Below are positions 7,412 to 13,375 of a stretch of DNA of 13,751 bases, piece after piece. The notes under the pieces are model-generated. The model did no database searches, was not told the DNA's origin, and saw only the letters and a program-made list of their open reading frames with translations. Both the position numbers and the translations under genes were made by a program. How positions within the stretch are numbered: position 1 is the stretch's first letter; the number at the start of each line of letters is the position of its first letter. Source of the DNA: Gemmatimonadota bacterium (GTDB lineage: Bacteria; GCA-2686955); NCBI GenBank assembly GCA_026991065.1, contig JALXCG010000650.1, positions 1 to 13,751 on the forward strand, given 5' to 3'.

Positions 7412-7628
7412 AAGGTTAGATTCGGCGAACCTTAGCACGTCTCGGGCGCTCCTTACCCAGCGTAAGGACACCAAACAGGTGGATTGCCAGCGAGGCGGAA
7501 GCGGTTCGGATCGGGTAGTGCTTCAGGTACGCTCCTGCTACTTGCTTGCTTTCCGAGCTGGAAGTTGATATACAAGGGTTTTCCCTTGCGCGCGTTTGGG
7601 AATGCTGTCCCGAAAGCCGGAGGTCATT
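7412..7628 (+). promoter_or_regulatory. 217-base structured spacer upstream of rplF
   Basis: This is the longest non-coding stretch in the window and lies where spc operons usually have a short gap. No convincing coding region is seen. Read as RNA it can form several consecutive stem-loops: A, 7412-7417 with 7428-7433 (6 pairs); B, TCCTTAC 7450-7456 with GTAAGGA 7462-7468 (7 pairs, 5-base loop); C, an outer helix 7502-7510 with 7552-7560 (9 pairs, two wobbles) enclosing 7514-7518/7538-7542 and CAGG 7524-7527/CCTG 7534-7537; D, CAAGGG 7573-7578 with CCCTTG 7583-7588 around TTTT; E, 7595-7601 with 7608-7614 (7 pairs, one wobble). None is followed by a T-run. Hairpin E ends four bases before the rplF Shine-Dalgarno GGAGG (7619-7623). 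A control or processing element is inferred, not shown. Confidence 0.45.
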
Positions 7629-8165
7629 GTGTCACGTATAGGCAAAACACCAATCACGATCCCGAGCGGAGTCGAGGTCAAACTCGACGGCAGCCACTTA
7701 GTGGTTAAGGGGCCGAAAGGGTCCCTGGAGTTGGACATCCGGCCCGAGGTTCGCTTCAAGGTGGAAGACGGGACTGCGTATGTCGAGTGCGATTCGGAGG
7801 TTAAGTCCGACCGCGCTCTGCATGGCCTGACGCGCTCACTCGTAGCGAACATGGTAAAGGGCGTCAGTGAAGGATTTGTCCGTCAGCTTGAGATTCAGGG
7901 CGTCGGATATCGTGCTGAGAAGCCGAATGGCAACGAGTTTCGCTTGGCGCTTGGGTTCTCCCATCCGGTGATCTACACCATCCCGGAAGGAATTACGATC
8001 GAGGTGCCCAAGCCGACGCAGATCACGGTGCGAGGGATCGATAAGCAAAAAGTCGGTCAAGTCGCCGCAGATATTCGGCGTTTCCGTCCGCCGGAGCCTT
8101 ACAAGGGCAAGGGCGTGCGGTACGTCGATGAGCATGTTCACCGGAAGGCCGGCAAAGCCGGTTGA
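7629..8165 (+). CDS. rplF: 50S ribosomal protein L6
   Basis: L6 binds 23S rRNA near the sarcin-ricin loop and stalk base, where translation factors act. The start chosen is GTG 7629, five bases after GGAGG (7619-7623), giving the family N-terminus [16 protein letters not shown] and 178 residues. An in-frame ATG at 7602 would add nine residues but has no ribosome-binding site and lies in a hairpin loop. The protein has the two duplicated L6 domains, with [22 protein letters not shown] entering the second and the C-terminal signature [16 protein letters not shown]. It is preceded by the 217-base structured spacer, unlike every other gene in the spc part of the locus, so its translation may be controlled separately. 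Confidence 0.97.
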   Translation: MSRIGKTPITIPSGVEVKLDGSHLVVKGPKGSLELDIRPEVRFKVEDGTAYVECDSEVKSDRALHGLTRSLVANMVKGVSEGFVRQLEIQGVGYRAEKPNGNEFRLALGFSHPVIYTIPEGITIEVPKPTQITVRGIDKQKVGQVAADIRRFRPPEPYKGKGVRYVDEHVHRKAGKAG

Positions 8166-8206
8166 TCCGCGGGGCACCGCCCCAAACCCTCTGGAGTCAA
8201 CAGAGC

Positions 8207-8584
8207 ATGAGTGCGATTCGAAAAAGAACCGCTGCGAGGAGCGTGGCTCGCGCGAGGCGTCACTTTTCAGTACGCCGAAAGCTGAGCGGAACAGCCGAGC
8301 GCCCGCGCTTGGTCGTATACCGCAGCCTCAAGCATATCTATGCGCAGATCGTCGACGATCGGAGCGGGCGGACTTTGGCCGCCGCATCCACAGTCGAGGC
8401 GGACCTGCGCGATCACAGCAGCGAAAAGAAAGTCAAGCAGTCGACGCAGGTCGGCCTCCTCATCGCGAAGCGGGCGCAGGACGCCGGCATCAAAGCGGTG
8501 TGCTTCGACCGCAACGGGTACCTCTATCATGGTCGCGTGAAAGCGCTGGCGGACGCGGCTCGGGAGAACGGCCTTGAGTTCTGA
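8207..8584 (+). CDS. rplR: 50S ribosomal protein L18
   Basis: L18 binds 5S rRNA with L5 and anchors it in the central protuberance. ATG 8207 follows GGAG (8193-8196) at ten bases and gives [19 protein letters not shown], the basic N-terminal tail, for 125 residues. Family motifs are [40 protein letters not shown] and [19 protein letters not shown]. An upstream ATT-derived extension to 8162 is not supported. The end overlaps the start of rpsE by eleven bases, so the ribosome-binding site of rpsE lies within rplR. Confidence 0.97.
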   Translation: MSAIRKRTAARSVARARRHFSVRRKLSGTAERPRLVVYRSLKHIYAQIVDDRSGRTLAAASTVEADLRDHSSEKKVKQSTQVGLLIAKRAQDAGIKAVCFDRNGYLYHGRVKALADAARENGLEF

Positions 8585-9119
8585 AAAAAGAGGGCGTGAC
8601 CGTGATCGCCGCAACGAGGAGGCGCCAGAGTTTGCCGATCGCGTGATCGAGATGAACCGGGTGTCGAAAGTGGTGAAGGGCGGCCGTCGGTTCAGTTGGA
8701 ACGCGATTGTCACCGTGGGCGACCAGAAGGGGCGCGTCGGTGTTGGCATGGGCAAGGCGAACGAGATTGCTGAAGCGATTCGCAAGGGCCAGGAGATCGC
8801 GCGCCGAAGCATGGTTCGTATCCCGCTGAAGGCAGGTACGATCCCGCACGAAGTGATCGGGCGTTTCGGGGCCAGCCGGGTGCTTCTGAAGCCCGCCGCT
8901 CCGGGAACCGGCGTGATCGCGGGGGGGCCGGTTCGGGCAATCCTCGAGATGGCAGGCGTCTCGAATATCCTGACCAAGAGCCAGGGCTCGCGCAATGCGC
9001 ACAACGTAGTCAAGGCAACCATGGAGGGGCTTGGGTCTCTGCAGACGGTTGAGACTGTGGCGAAGCGACGGGGTTTGACGATGCGGCAGGTGTTCGGGGT
9101 AGAAGCGGGGGGTGAGTAA
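8574..9119 (+). CDS. rpsE: 30S ribosomal protein S5, TTG start
   Basis: S5 lies at the mRNA entry channel with S3 and S4, and affects decoding fidelity. The start is TTG 8574, seven bases after GGGAG (8562-8566) and inside the end of rplR. The next in-frame candidates (GTG 8643, ATG 8652) would cut into the conserved core, so TTG is well supported and gives 181 residues. After a charged variable N-terminal tail of about 20 residues come the double-stranded-RNA-binding-like N-domain ([36 protein letters not shown]) and the C-domain ([37 protein letters not shown]). The stop TAA shares one base with the rpmD ATG. Confidence 0.97.
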   Translation: MSSEKRGRDRDRRNEEAPEFADRVIEMNRVSKVVKGGRRFSWNAIVTVGDQKGRVGVGMGKANEIAEAIRKGQEIARRSMVRIPLKAGTIPHEVIGRFGASRVLLKPAAPGTGVIAGGPVRAILEMAGVSNILTKSQGSRNAHNVVKATMEGLGSLQTVETVAKRRGLTMRQVFGVEAGGE

Positions 9120-9301
9120 TGGCGAAGTTGCGCATCACCCAACGACGCTCAACGATCGGGCGTGTTTTTCGTCAGAAAAGGACGATGCGGGCGCTCGGAA
9201 TTCGGCGGCTACACCAGAGTGTCGAGCACGACGACACGCCAACAATTCGCGGCATGATTCAAAAAGTGATTCACCTGGTGGACGTCGAATCCATCGATTG
9301 A
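9119..9301 (+). CDS. rpmD: 50S ribosomal protein L30
   Basis: L30 is a small bacterial-type 23S rRNA binder that many lineages have lost, so its presence is informative. The 60 residues show the typical pattern: a first strand KLRITQRRSTIGR, then RTMRALGIRRLHQSVEHDDTP, the family's most conserved block, and a final helix IRGMIQKVIHLVDVE. ATG 9119 overlaps the rpsE stop by one base (TAATG), with GGGGGTGAG just upstream, so translation is coupled. Length is normal for the short bacterial form. Confidence 0.96.
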   Translation: MAKLRITQRRSTIGRVFRQKRTMRALGIRRLHQSVEHDDTPTIRGMIQKVIHLVDVESID

Positions 9302-9323
9302 ATCCAGGCTCCGAGGGGCAGCG

Positions 9324-9764
9324 ATGAACCTGAGTAAATTGACTCCCGCCAAGGGGGCCATCAAGAAACGTACCCGCGTTGGGCGCGGGCACTCCGCCGG
9401 CCGCGGGAAGACCTGCGGACGAGGACAAAACGGCCAGGGCTCGCGCGCGGGCAGCGGGGCGTACGTCGGCTTTGAAGGTGGTCAGATGCCCCTGCAGCGC
9501 CGCGTACCGAAGCGCGGCTTCCACAACAAGTGGCGCGTGGCTTACCGAGTGGTGAATGTTGCTTCTCTGGCTCGGCTGGAGGGAGTGGACAAAGTAACCC
9601 CGGAAGTCTTGCGTGAGCACGGGTTGGTGAAAGGGCGCGGTCCGGTCAAGGTCCTCGGCGTTGGCGAGTTGAGTCAGCGGGTCCACGTTTGCGCACACGC
9701 TTTTTCGAAGAGCGCGGTCAGCAAGATTGAGAGCGCCGGCGGTGTTGTCGAGGTGCTGCAATGA
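9324..9764 (+). CDS. rplO: 50S ribosomal protein L15
   Basis: L15 is a late-assembly 50S protein whose glycine- and arginine-rich N-terminal extension threads into 23S rRNA. ATG 9324 follows GAGGGG (9313-9318) at five bases; 146 residues. The extended tail is plain: KRTRVGRGHSAGRGKTCGRG, then GFEGGQMPLQRRVPKRGF. The globular C-domain contains NVASLARLEGVD and ends KIESAGGVVEVLQ, the usual L15 signature region. The stop overlaps the secY start by four bases (ATGA 9761-9764), which links L15 synthesis to SecY as in many bacteria. Confidence 0.98.
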   Translation: MNLSKLTPAKGAIKKRTRVGRGHSAGRGKTCGRGQNGQGSRAGSGAYVGFEGGQMPLQRRVPKRGFHNKWRVAYRVVNVASLARLEGVDKVTPEVLREHGLVKGRGPVKVLGVGELSQRVHVCAHAFSKSAVSKIESAGGVVEVLQ

Positions 9765-11074
9765 TCGGCAGCTTCCGGGACGTCTTTAAGATTCCGGAAT
9801 TGCGCTCGCGCATCGGCTTCACGATCGCTTTGCTGGTGGTCTACCGGGTCGGGGGGCACATCCTCCTGCCCGGAGTGAACCAGGCTGTGATCGAGCAGTT
9901 CTTCGAGCAGCAAGCCGGCAACATGTTCAAGATGTATGACATGTTTGCCGGTGGGAACCTGCGACGGGCTTCGATCTTCGCCCTGGGGATTATGCCCTAT
10001 ATCAGTGCCTCTATCATCATGCAGTTGGCCACTGCCGTGGTGCCCTATTTCGAGAAGCTGCAAAAAGAGGGTGAAGAGGGACGTAAGCGCATCAACCAAT
10101 TGACACGTTATGGGACCGTTGCCCTCGGGCTGATTCAGTCAGCCGGAATCTCTCGGTCACTACCGGCGATGTTGGGCGCGGGCGCGGTAACCATGGACCC
10201 CAACGGGTTCATGCTCCTCTCCATGCTGACACTTACCGCCGGAACTGTTTTCGTAATGTGGCTCGGTGAGCAGATTACCGAGCGGGGAATTGGCAACGGG
10301 ATTTCGCTCATCATCACCATTGGGATTGTGGCGCGCTATCCGCGGGATCTGGGGAATACCCTCCAGAAACTCACGATTCCGGGCAGCGATTTTACCTATG
10401 CGCACTTGGCGATGCTGATTCTGGTGACCATTGGCATCGTCGCAGGGATCGTTGCGATTACTCAGGGGGAGCGACGAATCCCTGTGCAGTACGCGCGGCG
10501 AATGGTGGGTCGTAAGACCTACGGCGGGCAACAAACGCACATCCCTTTGAAGGTGAATACCTCAGGTGTGATGCCGATTATTTTTGCGCAATCTCTCTTG
10601 ATGGCACCTTCGATGATCGCCGGGCTTGTTCCGGGGAGTGTGCTCTCTGATACAGTGATGCGCTGGTCAGTCCCGACCAGCCCCGTGTATGTCATCTCCT
10701 ACGCGATCCTGGTGATCGGCTTCTCCTACTTTTACACGGCAATTGTCTTTAATCCGGTCGACCTGGCGGACAATATGAAGAAGTACGGCGGGTTTATTCC
10801 CGGGATCAAACCCGGTAAGAAGACTGCCGAATACATCGACCGTGTGTTGACACGGATCACTTTGCCCGGCGGCGTGTTCCTCGCATTCATCGCGATCATG
10901 CCGGCTTTCTTGGCTCAGTGGCTCAATGCTCCGATCGCCTGGCAGTTGGGAGGCACCGGCCTTCTGATTGTTGTGGGGGTAGTGCTGGACACGATGCAGC
11001 AGGTGGAGTCGCACTTGGTGATGCGAAGCTACGAGGGTTTCATGAAGAGCGGGCGCGTGCGAGGCCGGAGATAG
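9761..11074 (+). CDS. secY: Protein translocase channel subunit SecY
   Basis: SecY is the inner-membrane channel of SecYEG that exports unfolded proteins and inserts membrane proteins. The 437 residues have the usual ten hydrophobic segments, beginning at about residue 18. Signatures are GIMPYISASIIMQLATAVVP in TM2 (about 76-95), carrying pore-ring isoleucines, QKEGEEGRKRINQLTRYGT in the following loop, GIGNGISLIITIGI (about 176-189), QGERRIPVQYARR (cytoplasmic loop for SecA and ribosome contact, about 235-247), KVNTSGVMPIIFAQ in TM7 and FNPVDLADNMKKYGGFIPGI. ATG 9761 lies in the end of rplO after GAGGTG (9750-9755). No adk follows; the next gene is map after 46 bases. Confidence 0.99.
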   Translation: MIGSFRDVFKIPELRSRIGFTIALLVVYRVGGHILLPGVNQAVIEQFFEQQAGNMFKMYDMFAGGNLRRASIFALGIMPYISASIIMQLATAVVPYFEKLQKEGEEGRKRINQLTRYGTVALGLIQSAGISRSLPAMLGAGAVTMDPNGFMLLSMLTLTAGTVFVMWLGEQITERGIGNGISLIITIGIVARYPRDLGNTLQKLTIPGSDFTYAHLAMLILVTIGIVAGIVAITQGERRIPVQYARRMVGRKTYGGQQTHIPLKVNTSGVMPIIFAQSLLMAPSMIAGLVPGSVLSDTVMRWSVPTSPVYVISYAILVIGFSYFYTAIVFNPVDLADNMKKYGGFIPGIKPGKKTAEYIDRVLTRITLPGGVFLAFIAIMPAFLAQWLNAPIAWQLGGTGLLIVVGVVLDTMQQVESHLVMRSYEGFMKSGRVRGRR

Positions 11075-11120
11075 TGGCGATGCACCCGGGATTGAATCCC
11101 GCTTCATTGGAGTCGCTCTC
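11075..11120 (+). other. secY-map spacer with hairpin
   Basis: The 46-base gap contains a perfect six-pair inverted repeat, CGGGAT (11087-11092) with ATCCCG (11096-11101), around a three-base loop. It lies just before the map ribosome-binding site GGAG (11109-11112). No T-run follows, so termination is not indicated. The stem resembles a tRNA T-arm at first sight, but the loop is too short and no other tRNA parts are present. Confidence 0.35.
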
Positions 11121-11891
11121 GTGATTAGCCTAAAGTCTCCCCGCGAGATTGAACTGATCGGCGAGAACGCGCGCATCGTCGCAAATACACTGGCGCTCAT
11201 GCGGAAACACGCCAAGGTCGGCGTTACGACTCGTGAACTGGATCGAATCGCCGAGGACTATATCCGCAGCGAGGGCGCCGAGCCCTCCTTTCTGGGGTAC
11301 GGAAATCCGGGTTTCCCGGGTTCGATCTGTGCTTCCGTGAATGAAGCAGTGGTTCACGGGGTGCCGAACGATCGCCCACTGGAAGAGGGTGATATTCTCG
11401 GCGTGGACGTTGGAGCCAATTCCAAAGGGTTCCACGGCGACGGTGCGGTTACGATCCCCATTGGGACGATCGGACCGGTTGCGCAGCGTTTGCTAAGCAC
11501 GACTGAGCGGGCCTTGCTTGCCGGAATAGACAAGGCCAGACCGGGCGGGCGCTTGGGCGATATCTCGGCCGCGATTCAGAGTGTGGCCGAAGCGGAAGGG
11601 TTCTCCGTTGTAAGATCACTCGTGGGACACGGAATCGGACGGAATCTGCACGAGGATCCGCAGGTGCCGAATTTCGGTCGGGCGGGCAAAGGCCTGAGGC
11701 TGAAGGCCGGGATGGTTCTGGCGTTGGAGCCGATGATCAACGTCGGGCGTTACGAAGTCGAAATGCTCGACGACGAGTGGACGATTGTTACCGCGGACCG
11801 TGAGCTGTCCGCGCATTTTGAGCACACCATTGCGATCACCGTGGACGGCCCACGGATCTTGACTGTGGCGAGCCCTGAGTTTGTAGTATAG
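11121..11891 (+). CDS. map: Methionine aminopeptidase, type I
   Basis: This metalloenzyme removes the initiator methionine from nascent proteins at the tunnel exit after deformylation. The 256 residues have the pita-bread fold sequence pattern, with all expected metal ligands: Asp96 (GVDVG), Asp107 (HGDGA), His170 (VGHGIG), Glu203 (ALEPM) and Glu234 (FEHT). The substrate-site histidines are His79 (AVVHGVP) and His177 (NLHEDP). It lacks an N-terminal zinc-finger extension, so it is the short type Ia form. The start GTG 11121 has GGAG (11109-11112) at eight bases. It sits directly between secY and infA, the position often shared with adk, which is absent. Confidence 0.98.
   Translation: MISLKSPREIELIGENARIVANTLALMRKHAKVGVTTRELDRIAEDYIRSEGAEPSFLGYGNPGFPGSICASVNEAVVHGVPNDRPLEEGDILGVDVGANSKGFHGDGAVTIPIGTIGPVAQRLLSTTERALLAGIDKARPGGRLGDISAAIQSVAEAEGFSVVRSLVGHGIGRNLHEDPQVPNFGRAGKGLRLKAGMVLALEPMINVGRYEVEMLDDEWTIVTADRELSAHFEHTIAITVDGPRILTVASPEFVV
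11859..11887 (+). promoter_or_regulatory. Possible internal promoter before infA
   Basis: Within the last codons of map, TTGACT (11859-11864) is a five-of-six match to a sigma70 -35 box. After exactly 17 bases comes TGTAGT (11882-11887), a four-of-six match to the -10 box. An alternative -10, TATAGT (11887-11892), matches better but is 22 bases away. A start from here would give a short leader for infA, rpmJ and the alpha cluster. In a window this long such matches also occur by chance, so this is tentative. Confidence 0.3.
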
Positions 11892-11923
11892 TTAGGATTT
11901 TCCCAGTTTCGGAGGATAGCGTT

Positions 11924-12235
11924 ATCGGCAGGCGTGGTTATGGCGGCCGCGGGCCAAACAACAAGAAGCAGAAGGGCGCGAAGGGGCAGCAGGCGAACAC
12001 CAACAGCACCCGGCGCGTTCGGCGGGAAGGCTCGATTGAAGTTGAGGGCACGGTGATTGAGCCTCTTCCCAACACCATGTTCCGGGTGGAGCTTGAGAAC
12101 GGTCACGTAGTTCTTGCCCACATCTCCGGGAAGATGAGGATGTTTAATATCCGAATTCTGGCCGGCGATCGAGTGACTGTGGAACTCTCACCCTATGATC
12201 TCAGCCGTGGACGAATTGTCTACCGCTACAAATGA
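11924..12235 (+). CDS. infA: Translation initiation factor IF1 with N-terminal extension and ATC start
   Basis: IF1 binds the 30S A site and works with IF2 and IF3 to select the initiator tRNA. The conserved OB-fold core is complete, from [19 protein letters not shown] through [15 protein letters not shown] to [20 protein letters not shown]. Between the in-frame TGA at 11876 and the core there is no ATG, GTG or TTG; the first is GTG 12053, which would delete the first beta-strand. A perfect GGAGG (11911-11915) is eight bases before ATC 11924, which would give 103 residues with about 31 extra at the N-terminus. That extension is basic and begins [19 protein letters not shown], an RGG-like tract; 30 of its first 36 codons end in G or C, as expected for coding sequence here. 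A second possibility is ATT 12035 after GGGAAGG, giving a 66-residue core-only protein. Gene identity is certain; the start is inferred. Confidence 0.9.
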   Translation: MGRRGYGGRGPNNKKQKGAKGQQANTNSTRRVRREGSIEVEGTVIEPLPNTMFRVELENGHVVLAHISGKMRMFNIRILAGDRVTVELSPYDLSRGRIVYRYK

Positions 12236-12256
12236 TGTCCCTGGAAGGAGAGAGCC

Positions 12257-12373
12257 ATGAAGGTTCGCCCATCCGTGAAGAAAATGTGCGAAAAGTGCCG
12301 AATCATCAAGCGCCGCGGTGTGGTGCGGGTGATTTGTCCTGCTAACCCCCGCCACAAGCAGCGGCAGGGGTAG
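12257..12373 (+). CDS. rpmJ: 50S ribosomal protein L36, zinc-binding form
   Basis: L36 is the smallest 50S protein and helps organise 23S rRNA beneath the L7/L12 stalk. The 38-residue product reads [20 protein letters not shown] at the N-terminus and ends NPRHKQRQG. Zinc ligands are all present: Cys11, Cys14, Cys27 and His33, so it is the zinc-containing type. ATG 12257 has AAGGAG (12245-12250) at six bases, a strong site. It lies 21 bases after infA, the usual infA-rpmJ-rpsM arrangement. Confidence 0.98.
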   Translation: MKVRPSVKKMCEKCRIIKRRGVVRVICPANPRHKQRQG

Positions 12374-12453
12374 TTCCTTTTTGTGAAAACGGGTTCGCCA
12401 AGGCGAGCCAAGTCGGAAGCCGTTGCTGGTAACCGGCGTACGGAGACAATACC
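12374..12453 (+). promoter_or_regulatory. rpmJ-rpsM spacer, possible alpha-operon leader
   Basis: This 80-base gap precedes the GTG of rpsM. It begins with TTCCTTTTTGTG and contains an inverted repeat of eight pairs, 12392-12399 with 12402-12409 (one wobble; the innermost pair would open to give a CAAG loop). A second, weaker hairpin pairs GCCG (12419-12422) with CGGC (12434-12437). In E. coli the rpsM leader folds into a pseudoknot bound by S4, which represses the alpha operon. The position is the same, but I cannot show that the fold is. Confidence 0.4.
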
Positions 12454-12831
12454 GTGGCACGAATTGCCGGAGTTGATATTCCAAACAACAAGCGTGTCGA
12501 GTACGGGCTGACCTATATCTATGGGATCGGCCTGACGACCGCGCAGAAGATTCTGCAAGATACCGGAGTTGATCCGGACCGTCGCTGTCGTGATCTGACC
12601 GATGACGATGTAACTCGCATTCGGCGCTACATCGAGGCGAATCTGCGTGTCGAGGGTGCGCTGCGTACGGAAGTCGCGATGAACATCAAGCGGCTGATGG
12701 ACATTGGCTGCGTGCGGGGGCTACGGCATCGCCGTGGGCTGCCGGTGCGCGGGCAACGTACGCGCACCAACGCGAGAACCCGTAAGGGCCCGCGTCGTAC
12801 CATCGCCGGTAAGAAGAAGGCCAGGAAGTAG
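12454..12831 (+). CDS. rpsM: 30S ribosomal protein S13
   Basis: S13 lies in the 30S head, contacts P-site tRNA through its C-terminal tail and forms bridges with L5 and 23S rRNA. The 125 residues begin [20 protein letters not shown], with the helix-hairpin-helix-type [13 protein letters not shown] next. The C-terminal half carries [20 protein letters not shown], the family signature, and an Arg/Lys-rich tail [14 protein letters not shown]. Start is GTG 12454, with GGAG (12442-12445) at eight bases. It opens the alpha cluster, and rpsK follows after 62 bases. Confidence 0.98.
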   Translation: MARIAGVDIPNNKRVEYGLTYIYGIGLTTAQKILQDTGVDPDRRCRDLTDDDVTRIRRYIEANLRVEGALRTEVAMNIKRLMDIGCVRGLRHRRGLPVRGQRTRTNARTRKGPRRTIAGKKKARK

Positions 12832-12893
12832 AGCCCAACCAGCCGCGACCGAGCATCAGAGAACGATGGCGGTAAGGGCTTGAGGAGATCCAA
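12832..12893 (+). other. rpsM-rpsK spacer with nested pairing
   Basis: In this 62-base gap AGCCC (12832-12836) can pair with GGGCT (12876-12880), and inside it CCGC (12843-12846) can pair with GCGG (12869-12872). The rpsK ribosome-binding site GAGGAG (12882-12887) is directly downstream. The pairs are short and may be chance. Confidence 0.25.
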
Positions 12894-13289
12894 ATGGGCC
12901 GTAGAAGGTCACAGTCGAGAGCGAAAAAGAAGAACATCCAGGTCGAGGTGAATGGCATTGCGCACATCCTCGCGACTTTCAACAACACCTTGGTGACGAT
13001 TGCCGACACCCAAGGACGCGTGGTTTCCTGGTCCACCGGTGGCAAAGCCGGCTACAAGGGGTCACGGAAGAGCACACCGTTTGCCGCGCAACTAGCTGGT
13101 GAAGAGGCTTCGCGAGAAGCTTTCGAGTTGGGCATGCGGAAGGTTGAAGTCTGGGTCAAGGGACCGGGGGCGGGTCGCGAAGCTGCGATTCGATCGATTG
13201 CCGCCGGTGGGCTGGATATCAGCCAGATCAAGGATGTGACACCGATTCCCCACAACGGATGCCGGCCACCCAAGAGGCGCCGGGTCTGA
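12894..13289 (+). CDS. rpsK: 30S ribosomal protein S11
   Basis: S11 forms part of the 30S platform beside the E site and the mRNA exit. The 131 residues start [18 protein letters not shown], a lysine-rich tail, then [20 protein letters not shown] and [20 protein letters not shown]. The C-terminal signature [20 protein letters not shown] is followed by the nearly invariant [16 protein letters not shown]. Asn121-Gly122 corresponds to the E. coli Asn119 that is converted to isoaspartate. ATG 12894 follows GAGGAG (12882-12887) at six bases. Confidence 0.98.
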   Translation: MGRRRSQSRAKKKNIQVEVNGIAHILATFNNTLVTIADTQGRVVSWSTGGKAGYKGSRKSTPFAAQLAGEEASREAFELGMRKVEVWVKGPGAGREAAIRSIAAGGLDISQIKDVTPIPHNGCRPPKRRRV

Positions 13290-13344
13290 CCGAAGCGACG
13301 TACGTCCCACCTGCCTGAGGAAAGGGTTCCCGGGGGGTGGCACG

Positions 13345-13366
13345 CGAGCGTGAAACGCTCGAGGAG
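13345..13366 (+). promoter_or_regulatory. Hairpin abutting the rpsD ribosome-binding site
   Basis: CGAGCG (13345-13350) pairs perfectly with CGCTCG (13356-13361) around the five-base loop TGAAA. The last paired base is the first base of the GAGGAG ribosome-binding site (13361-13366) for the rpsD ATG at 13376. The stem could influence ribosome access to rpsD. It lies in an 86-base spacer, long for this locus. S4, the rpsD product, represses the alpha operon in E. coli, but through a site before rpsM. Confidence 0.4.
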
Positions 13367-13375
13367 TGAATAAGA

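Noticed and set aside
6113-7474. A 453-codon open frame on the minus strand across rplE, rpsN and rpsH
   Set aside because: It lies opposite three certain ribosomal-protein genes, resembles no known family and reflects the base composition of the sense codons.
7573-7588. Hairpin CAAGGG-TTTT-CCCTTG as an intrinsic terminator
   Set aside because: The T tract is in the loop; GCGCGCG follows the stem, not a run of T.
7484-7708. A 74-codon plus-strand open frame starting in the rpsH-rplF spacer
   Set aside because: It runs out of frame into the start of rplF, has no clear ribosome-binding site and its sequence looks non-coding.
8267-9142. A 291-codon minus-strand open frame opposite rplR and rpsE
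   Set aside because: Shadow frame with no signature of a real protein.
11081-11104. A tRNA T-arm-like hairpin in the secY-map gap
   Set aside because: The loop is too short and there are no acceptor, D or anticodon arms.
11940-12055. ATG 11940 as the start of a small separate gene in the infA upstream region
   Set aside because: It is out of frame with IF1, 24 bases from the GGAGG, and encodes a short low-complexity product ending within infA.
12053-12235. GTG 12053 as the infA start
   Set aside because: It would remove the conserved SIEVEGT strand of the IF1 OB fold and has no Shine-Dalgarno at suitable spacing.
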